Positions 53,100 through 61,572 of a stretch of DNA of 64,000 nucleotides are shown here, one piece after another. The translations under genes and the position numbers were made by a program. The stretch's first letter is position 1. Every line of letters begins with the position of its first letter. A model generated the notes under the pieces. It was not told the origin of the DNA, searched no databases, and worked only from the letters and a program-made list of their open reading frames with translations. Source of the stretch: Chryseobacterium hagamense (GTDB lineage: Bacteria; Bacteroidota; Bacteroidia; Flavobacteriales; Weeksellaceae); the NCBI RefSeq assembly GCF_007991455.1, contig NZ_BJYJ01000001.1, forward strand, positions 372,001-436,000, read 5' to 3'.

Positions 53100-53531
53100 T
53101 TACCAGAATAATCCTTTTTTCTTTTCTCTTTTTAATTTGGAATAGGCCAGGACTTCTTTTCCCTCCACTCTGAATTCGATTCTTTCCTGAATGATGTTGT
53201 AGATTTCACCCCAGCCAGGGAAACCGCCCAGGTTCCTGTCGTCGATGAACCAGTCGGCATCCAGCTTTCTCGACTGGGTAGCGGAATCAAAAACTTCCCC
53301 TTCAAAGCTTGAATTAACGGCATAAAACTCAATTCCGTTTTTTTTGCAGAACTCTACGGCTTCATCGAGGGTTTTCCCGTGTCTGTATGTCCATAAAATC
53401 AAACGGTATCCTTCGGACTGAAGTCTTTTCAAGGTTTCAAAAGCGAAAATTTTCGGCTTACCGATCGACGGATAAGCATCGTCAACAATCGTCCCGTCAA
53501 AGTCTACGGCAATTTTCTTGTTATTCATCAT
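53100..53531 (-). CDS. HAD-like hydrolase, BT0820-type small protein
   Basis: 143 residues from ATG 53531 (or 53528): a minimal HAD fold without a cap, with motif I IAVDFDGTI, motif II LILWTYRHG and motif III/IV around DADWFIDDRNLGG. Similar small cap-less HAD proteins occur across Bacteroidota; the substrate is unknown. The -7 box at 53551-53558 rules out the longer frame starting at 53561. Confidence 0.82.
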   Translation of the reverse strand: MMNNKKIAVDFDGTIVDDAYPSIGKPKIFAFETLKRLQSEGYRLILWTYRHGKTLDEAVEFCKKNGIEFYAVNSSFEGEVFDSATQSRKLDADWFIDDRNLGGFPGWGEIYNIIQERIEFRVEGKEVLAYSKLKREKKKGLFW

Positions 53532-53550
53532 ATTGAATATTTTTGAGACG

Positions 53551-53558
53551 CAAAGATA
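53551..53558 (-). promoter_or_regulatory. -7 box TATCTTTG for HAD-like gene
   Basis: Exact TAnnTTTG match on the minus strand, 19 nt before the ATG; it begins right after the T-run of the desaturase terminator. Confidence 0.6.
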
Positions 53559-53567
53559 CAAAAATAA

Positions 53568-53594
53568 AAGAGTGCTAAAATACTCAGCACTCTT
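53568..53594 (-). terminator. Terminator of desaturase gene
   Basis: Perfect 9-bp stem AAGAGTGCT / AGCACTCTT with a 9-nt loop and a T-rich tail on the minus strand. Confidence 0.85.
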
Positions 53595-53621
53595 AACTTT
53601 ATTTTTTAACTGTTTTTAAAA

Positions 53622-54602
53622 CTAGTTTTTCACCCAGTTGAACTGGAACTGCAGATCAGGAGTTGAAATCCTGTCCGTAATTTTCTGAAGCCTAGCCGGA
53701 AGCTTCATCAGGTATTCCTGTGCTTTTTCCGCTTTTTCATTCAGACCTTTTACGTGTTCGATCTTCCATTCGTCCAGAAGTTCTTTCATGATGTTGATGT
53801 AATCCTGTCCGGTATACACCATGCAACGCTGGGCTGCATCAGAGAAATGTCCCCAAAGCTCTCCCGCTTTCTGCCCGGACTGTCTCATCATGTGAGCCGG
53901 CATGACAATTTTCTTACGCATCATGTCTTCAAAAGCAATAATCATTTCGGAAGGGTCGATTTCCAGGATTTTAGCGACGAAATGTTTATATGCCTTTGCA
54001 TGTCTGGCTTCATCGGCAGCAATAACCCCGCACATTTTAGCCAGTTTTCCGTTTCCGCACTGCTTGGCCAGGGTGCCCACTCTTCTGTGGGAAATATTGG
54101 TAGCCGTTTCCTGAAAGCTGGTGTAGATAAAATTACGGTATGGGTCCATACTGGTTCCCAGATCGAAACCGTCATTGATCAGATACTGGGTGGTAATTTC
54201 AACCTCACGCATATTTACTCTTCCGCAAAGGTAAAGGTATTTGCTCAGAAGATCCCCGTGTCTGTTTTCTTCAGCCGTCCAGGCTCTGATCCAGTTGGCC
54301 CAGCCGATTTCTTTCTTTTCCTGGTCGATCCCGTCTACACCCATCAGCCACGATTCGTAAGAAGGCAAAGCTTCTTCCGTAATACAGTCGCCGATCAGGG
54401 TCACAAAAAGGTCATACGGCATTTCCCTTGCAAAAGTCTGGATTTCTTCTAAATCGTATTTGAAATTTTCGCTGGAAGGATCCGGAAGATAATCGGAAGG
54501 CTGCCAGATTTTTTCAATTGGCGTCAAAAATTTATCCAGAAAAGAACCGACTTCCTTTTCCAAAATTCCCATTACTTCTTTTCTTACGAGCTGCTGATAC
54601 AT
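53622..54602 (-). CDS. Plant-type acyl-ACP desaturase
   Basis: 326 residues, soluble ferritin-like di-iron enzyme of the stearoyl-ACP desaturase family, adding a cis double bond to acyl-ACP with O2 and ferredoxin. The two iron motifs are visible: EENRHGD (E-E-x-x-H) and DEARHAK (D-E-x-x-H). The opening residues are helical as usual. A TAACTTTG box precedes the ATG. It explains unsaturated fatty acid synthesis under aerobic conditions; no ferredoxin gene is adjacent. Confidence 0.92.
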   Translation of the reverse strand: MYQQLVRKEVMGILEKEVGSFLDKFLTPIEKIWQPSDYLPDPSSENFKYDLEEIQTFAREMPYDLFVTLIGDCITEEALPSYESWLMGVDGIDQEKKEIGWANWIRAWTAEENRHGDLLSKYLYLCGRVNMREVEITTQYLINDGFDLGTSMDPYRNFIYTSFQETATNISHRRVGTLAKQCGNGKLAKMCGVIAADEARHAKAYKHFVAKILEIDPSEMIIAFEDMMRKKIVMPAHMMRQSGQKAGELWGHFSDAAQRCMVYTGQDYINIMKELLDEWKIEHVKGLNEKAEKAQEYLMKLPARLQKITDRISTPDLQFQFNWVKN

Positions 54603-54624
54603 TTTTAGAATTTAGATTAAATGA

Positions 54625-54632
54625 CAAAGTTA
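54625..54632 (-). promoter_or_regulatory. -7 box TAACTTTG for desaturase gene
   Basis: Exact TAnnTTTG match on the minus strand, 22 nt before the ATG. Confidence 0.5.
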
Positions 54633-54689
54633 GAGTTTTCTTTATTATTTAAGACATAATGTTATGTTAATTCTTCTGATATTCGTCAT

Positions 54690-54722
54690 AAAAAATTGCC
54701 GTTATTTAAATCATAACGGCAA
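54690..54722 (-). terminator. Terminator of gpmI
   Basis: Perfect 10-bp stem TTGCCGTTAT / ATAACGGCAA, 7-nt loop and six T's on the minus strand. Confidence 0.9.
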
Positions 54723-54746
54723 GTGTGGTATTATATTGTTGAATTT

Positions 54747-56288
54747 TTAACTGATCAAAATATCTCCGGACATAATCTCGGGAGCTTCAATTCCCATTAC
54801 TTTAAGAATGGTTGGTGCCACATCCCCCAGCTTTCCGGGTTTCAGATTCCAGGTCTGGTCTTTATCCATGACAATAAAAGGAACCAGGTTGGTGGAATGC
54901 TGGGTATTCGGCGAACCGTCCGGATTGATCATTACATCGGAGTTTCCGTGATCGGCCAGGATAAAAACGGCATATCCATGCTCGTAAGCAGTCGTGGCTA
55001 CTTTTTCGATACACTGATCTACGGTTTCTGCGGCTTTTACGGCTGCTTCAAAAACACCGGTATGTCCTACCATATCGGTATTGGCAAAATTCAGGCAGAT
55101 GAAATCCGCCGTTTCGTGTTCCAGTTCCGGCAAAATCGCATTTGTTATATCATAGGCAGACATTTCAGGCTTCAGATCGTAGGTTGGGACGTCTTTCGGA
55201 CTCGGACAAAGCAGTCTTTTCTCTCCGTTGAACGGTTCTTCCCTTCCTCCGGAAAAGAAAAAGGTAACATGGGGATATTTTTCCGTCTCCGCAATCCGGA
55301 TCTGCGTTTTATGGTTCCTTTCCAGAATTTCCCCCATGGTCTCCTGCAAAACTTCTTCGTCAAAAACCACATGAACGTTCTCAAAGGTTTTATCGTAATT
55401 CGTCAGCGTCACGTAATACAACGGCAGCTTCCGCATAAAATATTCTGGGTTATCATGCTGCGTCAGCACTTCGGTAATCTCACGTCCCCGGTCTGTGCGG
55501 AAATTGAAGCAGATCACGACATCATGGTCATTGATTTTCGCTACCGGAACCACATTTCCGATGGCTGTAGAATCAATCATGATGATCGGCTTCATGAATT
55601 CATCGGTAATATTCTCATCGTACGATTTCTGGATTTCCAACAATGCATTTGTGGTCTGGGCACCTACCCCTTCCACCATTGCATCAAAAGCGATTTTTAC
55701 ACGTTCCCATCTTTTGTCACGGTCCATCGCATAATACCTTCCGACTACGGAGGCCAGCTTTCCGACCGTTTTTTCCATGTGCTTCTGAAGGTCTTCAATA
55801 AATCCTTTTCCTGAATGCGGATCACAGTCTCTACCGTCTGTAAAGGCATGAACAAAAACATTTTCGTGAAGGCCGAATTCATGGGCAGCGGTTAAAAGAC
55901 CTTTTAGATGGTTAATATGGGAATGTACGCCTCCGTCAGAAACCAGCCCGATGAAGTGCACTTTTTTGTTTTCTCTTTTAGCATAGGCAAAAGCATCCTG
56001 AATGACTTTCTGCTGGCCCAAAGATCCGTTTTCCACCGCCATATTCAGCTTTACCAGGTTTTGGTAAACCACTCTTCCTGCTCCCAGGTTCATGTGCCCT
56101 ACTTCGGAATTCCCCATCTGTCCGAAAGGAAGTCCTACCGCAAGCCCGCTGGCTTCCAGTGTGGTATTCGGAAAATTCTTAAGGCAGCTATCTATAAAAG
56201 GAGTGTTTGCTTTATCCAGTGCTGAAACATTAGGATTGGTCCCCAGTCCCCATCCGTCAAGGATCGCCAATATTGCTTTTTTCGACAT
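54747..56288 (-). CDS. gpmI: 2,3-bisphosphoglycerate-independent phosphoglycerate mutase
   Basis: 513 residues, the usual length. It interconverts 3- and 2-phosphoglycerate in glycolysis with two Mn2+ ions. Catalytic Ser61 is in QMGNSEVGHMN; Asp11 (ILDGWG), HAFTDGRDCDPHSG, and ILADHGNSDVM (C-terminal metal ligands) are present. The large plus-strand frame at 54723-55814 is antisense to this gene. A TAAATTTG box lies 21 nt upstream. Confidence 0.97.
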   Translation of the reverse strand: MSKKAILAILDGWGLGTNPNVSALDKANTPFIDSCLKNFPNTTLEASGLAVGLPFGQMGNSEVGHMNLGAGRVVYQNLVKLNMAVENGSLGQQKVIQDAFAYAKRENKKVHFIGLVSDGGVHSHINHLKGLLTAAHEFGLHENVFVHAFTDGRDCDPHSGKGFIEDLQKHMEKTVGKLASVVGRYYAMDRDKRWERVKIAFDAMVEGVGAQTTNALLEIQKSYDENITDEFMKPIIMIDSTAIGNVVPVAKINDHDVVICFNFRTDRGREITEVLTQHDNPEYFMRKLPLYYVTLTNYDKTFENVHVVFDEEVLQETMGEILERNHKTQIRIAETEKYPHVTFFFSGGREEPFNGEKRLLCPSPKDVPTYDLKPEMSAYDITNAILPELEHETADFICLNFANTDMVGHTGVFEAAVKAAETVDQCIEKVATTAYEHGYAVFILADHGNSDVMINPDGSPNTQHSTNLVPFIVMDKDQTWNLKPGKLGDVAPTILKVMGIEAPEIMSGDILIS

Positions 56289-56309
56289 TTTGTATAAACT
56301 TTTGTCTTA

Positions 56310-56317
56310 CAAATTTA
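56310..56317 (-). promoter_or_regulatory. -7 box TAAATTTG for gpmI
   Basis: Exact TAnnTTTG match on the minus strand, 21 nt before the ATG. Confidence 0.5.
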
Positions 56318-56451
56318 TTTATTTTGAAATAAAATGAAGAACCTGCAGCCTTAAAATTTATTTAAATTGCTTTATTTGCAGGGACTGTCCGTATTTTCCG
56401 ATTGATTAGAGGCATTTGTTATCAGAAATATTTGATGCAGATGGTTAAATA

Positions 56452-56482
56452 AAAAAGGATAAACGAAAATTTCGTTTATCCC
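56452..56482 (-). terminator. Terminator of ppa
   Basis: Long near-perfect stem GGATAAACGAAA / TTTCGTTTATCC, then six T's on the minus strand. Confidence 0.88.
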
Positions 56483-56507
56483 TCAATCTTTTATAAAAAC
56501 AGAGCTC

Positions 56508-57119
56508 TTACCCTCCGTAGTTGTTCTGGTAATCTTCCTGTGATGCCTGAATCACTTTTTTGGCATGTTCAGCTCCGTATACTTCCTGGATTCTGCACTT
56601 GGCAGGCTCATCCGGCAGGTTTTTATAAGTAAGGAAATAATGCATTAATCGTTTCACTTCCGCTTCAGGCAATTCTGAAATATCCCTGAAATGTCCGAAA
56701 GCATGGTCACCGATCATTACGGCCACAATTTTATCGTCCGCCTCTCCTCCGTCGATCATTTTAAAGCCCCCGATCGGAATCGCCTCCATCAGTAAACCGC
56801 CGGCGTGGATGTTGTGTGAGCTCAGTACGCAGATATCCAGAGGATCGTGGTCTCCCATGCTTACGTCTGTAGCACCTCTTTCAATCGCAAGGTTCATCAC
56901 AGCCGTATCGCAGTAGGTCCTTGGAACAAAACCGTACAATGCCGGGATGATATTGGAAAACTTCTGCGGGCGGTCTACCTTCAGAAATCCTGTCTCTTTA
57001 TCTACTTCGTACTTGATGGTGTCTGAAGGAACGATCTCCACGAAAACATTTACAACATTCGGCGCATCTTCTCCTGCAGAAACCCCGTGCCACGGATGTG
57101 CTTTAAAATTTGGAATCAT
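56508..57119 (-). CDS. ppa: Inorganic pyrophosphatase, family I
   Basis: 203 residues, single-domain Mg2+-dependent enzyme that hydrolyses pyrophosphate from biosynthesis. Visible: VFVEIVPSDTIKYEVDKETG, LYGFVPRTYCDT, the signature DHDPLDICV and GEADDKIVAV with RDISELP. The signature has His as its second residue where the general pattern has a small or acidic residue; the three essential Asp are kept. It lies 24 nt after the small membrane-protein gene, so the two are probably co-transcribed. Confidence 0.95.
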   Translation of the reverse strand: MIPNFKAHPWHGVSAGEDAPNVVNVFVEIVPSDTIKYEVDKETGFLKVDRPQKFSNIIPALYGFVPRTYCDTAVMNLAIERGATDVSMGDHDPLDICVLSSHNIHAGGLLMEAIPIGGFKMIDGGEADDKIVAVMIGDHAFGHFRDISELPEAEVKRLMHYFLTYKNLPDEPAKCRIQEVYGAEHAKKVIQASQEDYQNNYGG

Positions 57120-57143
57120 TTATTTAAATTTTTATTTTTTTAA

Positions 57144-57656
57144 TTAAGCTATTATAATAATTTCTTTTCTCAGATCTTCGATGGTCATGGAGATGTAGTC
57201 TTCCCCTTCCATATAGTTCATCAGGAGAATGGTTTTGAATTCGTCCAGGTTGATATTTCCGTTTCCTTCTTCGTAGGTCTTGTGAAGCAACGTGATAACT
57301 GAATTTTTAGAATCGACGATGTTCTGCCATGAGCTCTTGGTGATGTATAGCTGCTGCGAAGCATTATAATCGAATTCTTCACTAATAGCTTTTTCCGTAA
57401 GGAAGATAAATTCGTGGGCAGCCAGGCCTTTGTCAAACCGCTGGATCAGGTTGGAAGGTTTCAGCCTTTCCATGAACAGGGTCATCCTTTCATAAGACTG
57501 GGTCTTATTTTCCGAATTTGATTTAACGGAAAGAAGCCGGATTTCCTGTTCTTTCAGTCTGATATAGGTAAATACAAACTGCCGGAGCAGGACCAAAAAA
57601 GGTATTGCAATAATCAATGCAAAAGCATAGGGTAAATATCCTGAAAAACTAGCCAT
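57144..57656 (-). CDS. Hypothetical membrane-anchored protein upstream of ppa
   Basis: 170 residues: one N-terminal membrane helix (about 5-27, LPYAFALIIAIPFLVLLRQF), a basic linker and a cytosolic helical domain (about 55-170; YERMTLFMERLKPSNLIQRF, EFDYNASQQLYITKSSW). The conserved look and position suggest a family kept with ppa, but I cannot name it or give a function. The ATG at 57656 is chosen because a -7 box overlaps the TTG at 57671; the leader would be only a few nucleotides. Confidence 0.72.
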   Translation of the reverse strand: MASFSGYLPYAFALIIAIPFLVLLRQFVFTYIRLKEQEIRLLSVKSNSENKTQSYERMTLFMERLKPSNLIQRFDKGLAAHEFIFLTEKAISEEFDYNASQQLYITKSSWQNIVDSKNSVITLLHKTYEEGNGNINLDEFKTILLMNYMEGEDYISMTIEDLRKEIIIIA

Positions 57657-57668
57657 AATTTGAGGTAG

Positions 57669-57676
57669 CAAAATTA
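57669..57676 (-). promoter_or_regulatory. -7 box TAATTTTG
   Basis: Exact TAnnTTTG match on the minus strand, 12 nt before the ATG at 57656; implies a very short leader. Confidence 0.5.
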
Positions 57677-57922
57677 CTAATATTTTCTTAATCTACCGAT
57701 GAAAATTAAACAATAAAACTTTATAATAAGGTTAAATTGAGCCTTATCTTTTAACATTAATAAATTAAGGTGTTTTAGATTGGAAAATCAATGTTTATGT
57801 TGATCAGAGGCATTCATTTGATTTTTGAAATCGCTGAAACTATCGTATCATAGTGAAGAATAAACCAGGCTTATTTTAATTCAGGAAACGGAAAATTTTC
57901 CTAATCAGAATATAAACAGTCT

Positions 57923-58789
57923 TTAAAAGAATTTTTTCAGTATTTTATTTTCCCAAACCGGATATTCCAGCAGTCCGGCCCCGAAACTTTTGAAGAAAAC
58001 TTCGATTCCCCGGATGTTGCTTCCCATAAAATTAAATTTCTTTTCATGAATGTAAAGGCTTAGGATCTGATCAATAAGAAATGTAGGTCCGTTTTCATCC
58101 CTGTACGCTTCATCATTAATAAGCCCCAACAAAGACAGCTGATCCCCTTCATCAATCAGTACGGAGATGTTGATGAGTTTTTCTCCCAGATAGGCACCTG
58201 CCAGCTTCAGGAATTTGTTTTCATGCAAAAAATGTAAATAATTTTTATATTTCTCTACATCCCCTTCCTTATTCAGCCCCTTAAAGTTCTTCTGCATGAA
58301 AGAAAAATGCACTTCATTAAATTCGATTTCCCTATAAGTGAGATGCTGGGCACATTTGGCCGTGGATTTTCTGCCTTTAAAGTATTTCTTCCTTCTCAGG
58401 ACAGAATAATCAGATACAGGAATGATATAATTTTTTCTTTTCGCCAAATTTTCTGAAAAAAAATTTTGATCATTAAAGGCATAAGAAAAGACCATATATT
58501 TTTTTTTAAGAAAATTTAAAAACCGGTCATTTATTATTTGCTGGTCTTCCTGTGCAAAAACCCCCAGCTGCTGGCAGAAAAGCGGCATGACCACCAGGTT
58601 CAGACCGAATTTCTTCCGGATAGGAACAGGCATCACCGCCTGGTAATCTCCTTCTACCAGAATATGCCAGTTTCCTGAAAGCTGGTCCAGCACATCTTTC
58701 CGGGCATACCAGTTCTTCTGTACCGAGTTTTCAATACAGGCTGCATATTTATCAAAATCGATTTCTTGGTATTTCAGTCTTCTAATCAT
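57923..58789 (-). CDS. GNAT/FemAB-like acyltransferase homologue
   Basis: 288 residues. The second half resembles the acyltransferase core of FemAB-type GNAT proteins: LHFLHENKFLKLAGAYLGEK, NISVLIDEGDQLSLLGLIND, PTFLIDQILSLYIHEKKFN and the terminal SNIRGIEVFFKSFGA. FemAB-like enzymes attach amino acids or acyl groups to cell-wall precursors or lipids; the substrate here is unknown. Its ATG overlaps the radC stop by 4 nt (ATGA), so it is the last gene of the lolD-to-radC operon. Confidence 0.6.
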   Translation of the reverse strand: MIRRLKYQEIDFDKYAACIENSVQKNWYARKDVLDQLSGNWHILVEGDYQAVMPVPIRKKFGLNLVVMPLFCQQLGVFAQEDQQIINDRFLNFLKKKYMVFSYAFNDQNFFSENLAKRKNYIIPVSDYSVLRRKKYFKGRKSTAKCAQHLTYREIEFNEVHFSFMQKNFKGLNKEGDVEKYKNYLHFLHENKFLKLAGAYLGEKLINISVLIDEGDQLSLLGLINDEAYRDENGPTFLIDQILSLYIHEKKFNFMGSNIRGIEVFFKSFGAGLLEYPVWENKILKKFF

Positions 58790-59463
58790 AACAATCCGTC
58801 GTCTGATAAACTGAAATAGGAATTCTGGGTAATAATCAGATGGTCCAGCAGCTGGATATTCAGCATCTTTCCGGCTTCCTTGATTCTCCGCGTGATCTCA
58901 AGGTCCTCCTTACTGGGCCTAAGGTTTCCGGAAGGGTGATTGTGGGCAATGATAATGGCAGTGGCATAATGATCCAAAGCTGTCTTAAATAAAATCCTGA
59001 CGTCAACAATCGACTGGTTGATTCCGCCATGTGTGAGCTGGGTAAAATGAAGCACCCGGTTGCTCTGGTTCAGGAAAATGGCCCAGAATTCTTCAGTTCT
59101 GAGATCCGACAGATATTTCCTGAGGATCTGGTATCCGTCATTGCTGCACGCGATCAGTGATTTCTCCGGTACTTCCTGTGCCGCTCTCCGTCTGCCAATC
59201 TCAAGCGCTGTGGCAACGGCAATAGCCTTTACTTCCCCAACACCTTTGAATTTCATTAAATCTTTCACCGAAAGCAGGCTCAGCTGATGCCAGCTGTGGT
59301 TTACCGAATTCAGGATTTTCCGTGCCAGCTCAATAGCGGTTTCCTCGCGGCTTCCGCTTCTCAGGATAATGGCCAATAATTCAGAATCTGAAAGTGAATT
59401 GATCCCTTTCAGTAAAAATTTTTCTCTTGGTCTGTCGTCTTCCGCTAAAAATTTAATGGCCAT
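58786..59463 (-). CDS. radC: RadC/JAB-domain protein
   Basis: 225 residues: N-terminal helix-hairpin-helix (about 15-95; LSDSELLAIILRSGSREE, MKFKGVGEVKAIAVATALEI) and C-terminal JAMM metalloprotease-like domain with HNHPSGNLRPSKED and an upstream Glu in TEEFWAIFLNQ. Once linked to DNA repair, the family's real function is unsettled. It is the fourth gene of a tight minus-strand operon and overlaps the FemAB-like gene by 4 nt. Confidence 0.93.
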   Translation of the reverse strand: MAIKFLAEDDRPREKFLLKGINSLSDSELLAIILRSGSREETAIELARKILNSVNHSWHQLSLLSVKDLMKFKGVGEVKAIAVATALEIGRRRAAQEVPEKSLIACSNDGYQILRKYLSDLRTEEFWAIFLNQSNRVLHFTQLTHGGINQSIVDVRILFKTALDHYATAIIIAHNHPSGNLRPSKEDLEITRRIKEAGKMLNIQLLDHLIITQNSYFSLSDDGLL

Positions 59464-59474
59464 AAAAAAACAGA

Positions 59475-60239
59475 TTAAAAACCGTTGATCTTCGGAGTAA
59501 TAGTAAACGTTGCCGTCCCGCCGCCTATCTGAACCGGCATTGTCCGCTCGGCAGACAGTAAAGCTTTTGTTTTGGCATCGAAAACATAAGTTCCTGTAAT
59601 ATCCGTATCTTTCATCATTCCCTCCATTCCCTTCATTGTGGAATTAACGGCAAACTCAACCTTATTATTCTTACGTCCTTTGTATGTAAAATTACTGGCC
59701 ACCGGCATAATGGCTTTGGTCATGGGATTGGAAGTATCGACCCTCCAGGTAAACCCTTGTTCCACAGATTCCCTGGGAAAAGCAAACGGGATGATGTTAT
59801 ATTGGCTTACATCGCTTCCGTCCAAACCTTCCCCGATGAATTTCTGTTTCTCAAGAATATTCCCGAACTTATCTATTTTAAAGGTAAACGGATTGTTAAT
59901 CATCGGTTTGATATCTTCTGTCATTTCATCACTGGTACCGGAAGCTTCCCGCGAATCAAAATGAATTTCTTCTCCAAACATTTTCTGGTTGAAGGTCATT
60001 CTCATAATTTCACCCGTGATATAATAATTGGAACTTTTATCCACGGAATCCACCCTGAATTTCACCTCGGTTGCTTCATTCATTCCACCGTTATTATTTC
60101 CTTCCGTCGAAGAGGAGTAAATTAAGGTCTGCTCAAACCCTTTCGGAAGATTGAGGGACAGGTTTTCTTTCTGAAGTTCTTTTTTCTGACAGGCCACTGC
60201 CATTAAACATGCGGCAGTAAGAATAGAAATATTTTTCAT
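59475..60239 (-). CDS. DUF6263-like lipoprotein
   Basis: 254 residues with a lipoprotein signal (MKNISILTAACLMAVACQKK, lipobox AVAC). The mature domain is beta-rich (NLSLNLPKGFEQTLIYSS, YYITGEIMRMTFNQK, GFTWRVDTSNPM, GTYVFDAKTKALLSAE), a pattern of the DUF6263 group of Bacteroidota lipoproteins. Function unknown. It is 12 nt from the L,D-transpeptidase-like gene and 11 nt from radC, thus in the operon. Confidence 0.75.
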   Translation of the reverse strand: MKNISILTAACLMAVACQKKELQKENLSLNLPKGFEQTLIYSSSTEGNNNGGMNEATEVKFRVDSVDKSSNYYITGEIMRMTFNQKMFGEEIHFDSREASGTSDEMTEDIKPMINNPFTFKIDKFGNILEKQKFIGEGLDGSDVSQYNIIPFAFPRESVEQGFTWRVDTSNPMTKAIMPVASNFTYKGRKNNKVEFAVNSTMKGMEGMMKDTDITGTYVFDAKTKALLSAERTMPVQIGGGTATFTITPKINGF

Positions 60240-60251
60240 GGGTTATTCAGT

Positions 60252-60830
60252 TTAATAAAAAGCGTATAAAATGATGGTTTTATCCGATTGATCAATGTAT
60301 TTTGAAGTTTCGCTAAAAGCCTTCTTTGAAAGCATGGGACAACCAAAACTCAGGCATGCAGGCTGTGATGATTCTTTATCGGGAACACTATCATACGAAT
60401 GAAGCACAATGGCTCTTGATCTGGCATTGCTGTTGCTTTCATCCAGGCCATCCAGCCGGTATGCTTTTCCGAATTTTCCGGTATAGCTTTCCCTGATTTC
60501 ATATTTCCCCAGAGACGACTGGTGCGAACCGTCGGTATTGCCGAACCGGAGTGCAGATGAGTTTTTAATGATGGAACCATCACCGTGGGCTACAATGGCT
60601 TTTTGTACGATCTTATTATTTTTCAGGTCATACAGGAAATACCGGTATTTTCCGGAATGGATCCTGAAATTAATGAAAACCGCCAGGTCCTGGTTATAAT
60701 TCTTTCCTTTAATAAAATTTTTGACCTTCAAAATCTCAGATGCCGGCAGCTCTTGGGAAACTGAAGCTGGAGATTCAGATTTTGAGCCTGAAAAGATTAA
60801 TAAAATCAGAAGAAGGAAGGTTTTCATCAT
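60252..60830 (-). CDS. Murein L,D-transpeptidase catalytic domain-like protein
   Basis: 192 residues, signal peptide or anchor at the N-terminus (LLLILLIFSGSKS). The YkuD_2-type catalytic residues are visible: His144 (IVLHSYD) and Cys164 (SFGCPML), with GKYEIRESYTGKFG ahead. The family resembles L,D-transpeptidases that crosslink peptidoglycan, though the activity of this subgroup is mostly untested. It lies 16 nt after lolD in the operon. Start may be 60830 or the next codon. Confidence 0.85.
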   Translation of the reverse strand: MMKTFLLLILLIFSGSKSESPASVSQELPASEILKVKNFIKGKNYNQDLAVFINFRIHSGKYRYFLYDLKNNKIVQKAIVAHGDGSIIKNSSALRFGNTDGSHQSSLGKYEIRESYTGKFGKAYRLDGLDESNSNARSRAIVLHSYDSVPDKESSQPACLSFGCPMLSKKAFSETSKYIDQSDKTIILYAFY

Positions 60831-60846
60831 TTGATTTGCAGTGTTT

Positions 60847-61515
60847 TTATTCGATAATCAGTCCGTCTTTCATCACCAGTTTCCGGTCGGTAATTTCCGC
60901 GAGGTTAGGGTTGTGCGTTACGATCACAAAGGTTTGGTTGTATTTATCCCTGAGATCGAAGAACAGCCGGTGAAGATCATCTGCATTTCTGGAATCCAGA
61001 TTTCCCGTAGGTTCGTCGGCAAAGATGATTTTAGGGGAATTGATCAAAGCTCTGGCCACAGCCACCCGCTGGGCTTCCCCTCCTGATAACTGGTTGGGTT
61101 TATGATGGAGCCTCTGTTCTATTTTAAGGTCCTCAAATAAGCCATACGCCTTTTCCACTGCTTCTTTTTCATTTAATCCTGCGATTTTCGTAGGAAGCAG
61201 AACATTTTCCAGCGCGGTGAATTCAGGAAGCAGCTGATGAAACTGAAACACAAAACCGATATTCTGATTTCTGAACTTAGAAAGCTGCCGGTCGTTCATA
61301 TTGATAAAAGATTCTCCCGCAATGGAAATTTCCGTATCGAATTTACCGGAAGTAGTGGGTTGATCCAGAGTTCCGAGAATTTGCAGCAGGGTGGATTTTC
61401 CTGCTCCGGATTCTCCGACAATGGATACGACTTCCCCCGTTTTGATATAGATATCTACCCCTTTCAGTACTTCTAAATTCCCATAAAATTTATGGATATT
61501 CCTCGCTTTAATCAT
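60847..61515 (-). CDS. lolD: ABC transporter ATPase, LolD-like
   Basis: 222 residues: Walker A GESGAGKS (Lys40), Q-loop [10 protein letters not shown], signature LSGGEAQR and Walker [14 protein letters not shown]. The MacB/LolD type is clear from [14 protein letters not shown]. LolD works with LolC/E to release lipoproteins from the inner membrane; no permease gene is adjacent, so partnership is inferred. The -7 box TATTTTTG ends 4 nt before the ATG, pointing to a leaderless mRNA that heads the five-gene operon. Confidence 0.9.
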   Translation of the reverse strand: MIKARNIHKFYGNLEVLKGVDIYIKTGEVVSIVGESGAGKSTLLQILGTLDQPTTSGKFDTEISIAGESFINMNDRQLSKFRNQNIGFVFQFHQLLPEFTALENVLLPTKIAGLNEKEAVEKAYGLFEDLKIEQRLHHKPNQLSGGEAQRVAVARALINSPKIIFADEPTGNLDSRNADDLHRLFFDLRDKYNQTFVIVTHNPNLAEITDRKLVMKDGLIIE

Positions 61516-61519
61516 AATT

Positions 61520-61527
61520 CAAAAATA
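61520..61527 (-). promoter_or_regulatory. -7 box TATTTTTG, leaderless arrangement
   Basis: Exact TAnnTTTG match on the minus strand, with only AATT between it and the lolD ATG at 61515. Confidence 0.55.
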
Positions 61528-61572
61528 GTGAATTGATTTAAATCTGAAAAGGAATAAAGCGCGATTTATAAG

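Noticed and set aside
54723..55814. 363-codon plus-strand frame
   Set aside because: It is entirely antisense to the well-supported gpmI gene; its sequence has no recognisable domain and unusual composition.
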